25,053 nucleotides of DNA, taken from contig CABUJH010000028.1 of NCBI GenBank assembly GCA_902491895.1, positions 1-25,053 on the forward strand. Direction: 5' to 3'. The position numbers were made by a program, and so were the translations under genes. The DNA comes from an uncultured Collinsella sp. GTDB lineage: Bacteria > Actinomycetota > Coriobacteriia > Coriobacteriales > Coriobacteriaceae. Of the stretch, positions 23,957-25,053 are shown one piece after another. Numbering within the stretch: the first letter of the stretch is position 1; every line of letters begins with the position of its first letter. The notes under the pieces are model-generated. The model saw nothing but the letters and a program-made list of their open reading frames with translations. It did no database searches and was not told the origin of the DNA.

Positions 23957-24718
23957 ATGAGGGTATTCGATATCGTGTTTAGCCCGACCGGCGGAACGGA
24001 AAGGGCGTCTGGCTACATTGCCAATGCGTTGGAAGGGGAAACCGTTGCTGTAGATCTGACCGATAGCGGGCTTGGTTTTCGCACGGTTGCGATGACAAAA
24101 GAGGATGTAGCCGTGATCGCGGTGCCCTCGTATGGCGGGCGAGTCCCGGCTGTGGCTGCGGAGCGCTTGGGTATGATGCGGGGAAACGGTGCGCAGGCGG
24201 TTCTGGTTTGTGTTTACGGAAACCGCGCGTATGAGGACACGCTGGTCGAGCTTGAAGACGCGGCAAAGGACGCGGGCTTTCGGGTGATCGCGGCGGTTTC
24301 AGCCATCGCCGAGCATTCTATTGTTCGCCAGTTTGCAGCCGGTCGGCCAGACCGACAGGACGCTGCGCAGCTCGCTGGGTTTGCGAATCAGATTCAGCAA
24401 AAGATATCTGCAGGTGATGCTTCTGAGCCGGCAATTCCGGGCGATCGTCCCTATAAGAAGGCCGGGGGCACCGGTATGGTGCCCAAGGCCACAAAAGAGT
24501 GCACCGCTTGCGGGGCTTGTGCCGCAGCGTGTCCCGTTGGCGCTATCGATAAAGACGATCCCAAGCGGGTGGACAAAAAGGCCTGCATTTCCTGCATGCG
24601 CTGCGTTGCCGTATGTCCGCGGGGCGCTCGCGCGGTAAATCCCGTCATGCTCTCTGCGGCTACCAAGATGTTGAGCAGAGCCTGCTCTGAGCGAAAAGAA
24701 TGCGAGCTGTTCATCTAG
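23957..24718 (+). CDS. Flavodoxin-ferredoxin fusion (EFR1 family ferrodoxin)
   Basis: A 253-residue electron-transfer protein combining an FMN-binding flavodoxin-like domain (about 1-150) and a two-cluster ferredoxin domain (about 175-225). The phosphate-binding loop is FSPTGGTERAS at 8-18, and PSYGGRVP near 57-64 is the second flavin loop. Cluster ligands are C182, C185, C188, C192 (CTACGACAAACP) and C210, C213, C216, C220 (CISCMRCVAVCP), two standard 4Fe-4S binding sets. The start at 23957 has GGGGAGG upstream; the longer frame from 23849 is not supported. The partner oxidoreductase is unknown and no redox gene is adjacent. Family assignment is firm; the physiological reaction is not known for most members. 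Confidence 0.9.
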   Translation: MRVFDIVFSPTGGTERASGYIANALEGETVAVDLTDSGLGFRTVAMTKEDVAVIAVPSYGGRVPAVAAERLGMMRGNGAQAVLVCVYGNRAYEDTLVELEDAAKDAGFRVIAAVSAIAEHSIVRQFAAGRPDRQDAAQLAGFANQIQQKISAGDASEPAIPGDRPYKKAGGTGMVPKATKECTACGACAAACPVGAIDKDDPKRVDKKACISCMRCVAVCPRGARAVNPVMLSAATKMLSRACSERKECELFI

Positions 24719-24762
24719 CGCAAGGGCATTGAGTACTTTTCGTTTTATAACGGCAAAAAGAA

Positions 24763-24795
24763 CGAACCCGCCGGACCTTACATCCGGCGGGTTCG
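24763..24795. terminator. Bidirectional rho-independent terminator
   Basis: CGAACCCGCCGGA (24763-24775) pairs perfectly with TCCGGCGGGTTCG (24783-24795). The plus side is followed by AACATTTT and the minus side by TTCTTTTTG, so it serves the EFR1 gene and transcripts coming from the tRNA-Glu side. Confidence 0.9.
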
Positions 24796-24808
24796 AACAT
24801 TTTAAAGT

Positions 24809-24941
24809 TGGTGCCCCCAGCGGGATGTCCGCGTGCGGCTGGCGCCGCCCGCTTCCGCTGCGTCGCTTCGCTCCTTGCGCGCTGCGCTGGAAAACGCTTG
24901 CGCGTTTCCTCAGCTCCGCACCCTGTCGGGTTCGAATCCCG
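24809..24941. repeat. GC-rich hairpin element with tRNA-Glu-derived ends
   Basis: The left end TGGTGCCCCCAGCGGGAT (24809-24826) is an exact copy, in the same orientation, of the tRNA-Glu 3' end at 24998-25015, including the CCA. The right end CGGGTTCGAATCCCG (24927-24941) is an inverted copy of the T-arm at 25010-25024. In between are GGCGCC (24841-24846), GCTTCGC (24865-24871, the complement of GCGAAGC) and AAACGC-TTGC-GCGTTT (24892-24907). Reading from the RNA gene outward the order is: gene, terminator, inverted T-arm, CAGGGTGCGGAGC, hairpin, GGCGCC, direct 3' end. This is the same order as at the tmRNA locus (4858-4990). No D-arm or anticodon arm is present, so it is not a tRNA. Confidence 0.75.
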
Positions 24942-24954
24942 GCACATGGGTAGC

Positions 24955-24985
24955 AAAAAGCCCGCTACCGAATTGGCAACGGGCT
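24955..24985 (-). terminator. Terminator of the tRNA-Glu transcript
   Basis: On the minus strand AGCCCGTTGCC (24985 to 24975) pairs with GGTAGCGGGCT (24969 to 24959), with two G-T wobbles that exist only in the minus-strand RNA, then TTTTT. Confidence 0.88.
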
Positions 24986-24997
24986 TCTCAGATTCTG

Positions 24998-25053
24998 TGG
25001 TGCCCCCAGCGGGATTCGAACCCGCGATATCCACCTTGAAAGGGTGGCGTCCT
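24998..25053 (-). tRNA. tRNA-Glu (UUC), 5' part beyond the window
   Basis: Read on the minus strand, the visible part gives the anticodon stem CCACC/GGTGG with loop CTTTCAA, so the anticodon is TTC (Glu). It continues with a five-base variable loop, T-arm GCGGG-TTCGAAT-CCCGC, acceptor strand TGGGGGC, discriminator A and an encoded CCA at 25000-24998. The acceptor 5' strand and most of the D-arm lie past the right edge. Confidence 0.93.

Noticed and set aside
24927..24953. A tRNA gene on the plus strand ending in a T-arm-like CGGGTTCGAATCCCG
   Set aside because: No acceptor pairing, D-arm or anticodon arm can be formed upstream; only the T-arm is present.

Overview
The window is GC-rich bacterial chromosome. 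I read it as a Coriobacteriia genome, most likely Collinsella or a close relative. This is inference from the DUF6110 plus P-type ATPase pair, type III glutamine synthetase, split B12-dependent methionine synthase, PFL/UPF0210 protein and general codon style. No 16S gene or other species marker is present. Nothing looks phage-like or plasmid-like, and there is no transposase or integrase.

Layout. 1-175: visible part of a candidate structured RNA, then a terminator. 245-2774: promoter with a metalloregulator-like dyad, a DUF6110 membrane protein and a P1B-type metal ATPase. 2771-3754: a self-contained toxin-antitoxin operon (RelB/DinJ-like antitoxin, PIN toxin). 3764-4198 (minus): an unrecognised 144-aa protein. 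4437-4845: tmRNA (ssrA) and its terminator. 4858-5390: a repeat-rich non-coding stretch with tmRNA-end-like repeats and a tandem array of 62-bp hairpin units. 5477-6355: patatin-like phospholipase. 6419-7432: rplM-rpsI with promoter and terminator. 7478-10444: three amino-sugar/sugar genes, namely glmM, an EIIA-Glc PTS protein and nagB. 10836-13835: a 999-aa regulator with an N-terminal NTPase and a C-terminal SARP/BTAD module. 13894-15239 (minus): YhbY and a SAM methyltransferase. 15259-15540 (minus): a terminator and a second copy of the candidate structured RNA. 15558-21259 (minus): PFL protein, then the methionine-synthesis operon (metF, reactivation-domain protein, metH read in transcription order). 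21399-21685: a hairpin-rich divergent intergenic region. 21686-23832: type III glutamine synthetase and terminator. 23957-24718: flavodoxin/ferredoxin (EFR1-like) protein. 24763-25053: repeat element and a partial tRNA-Glu on the minus strand.

How genes work together. MetF makes 5-methyl-THF, MetH transfers the methyl group to homocysteine through cobalamin, and the separate activation protein supplies the reductive remethylation domain that MetH lacks. GlmM commits glucosamine-6-P to the cell wall, while NagB returns it to fructose-6-P.

Two observations stand out. First, an RNA-like motif occurs twice (1-90 plus strand, 15405-15540 minus strand) with identical loop and flanking sequences but stems changed by compensatory substitutions. 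Each copy is followed by an intrinsic terminator. Second, the tmRNA and the tRNA-Glu are both followed, after their terminators, by related GC-rich elements. One end of each element is an inverted copy of the resident T-arm and the other end is a direct copy of the resident 3' end. All statements come from reading the sequence; no searches or folding programs were run.
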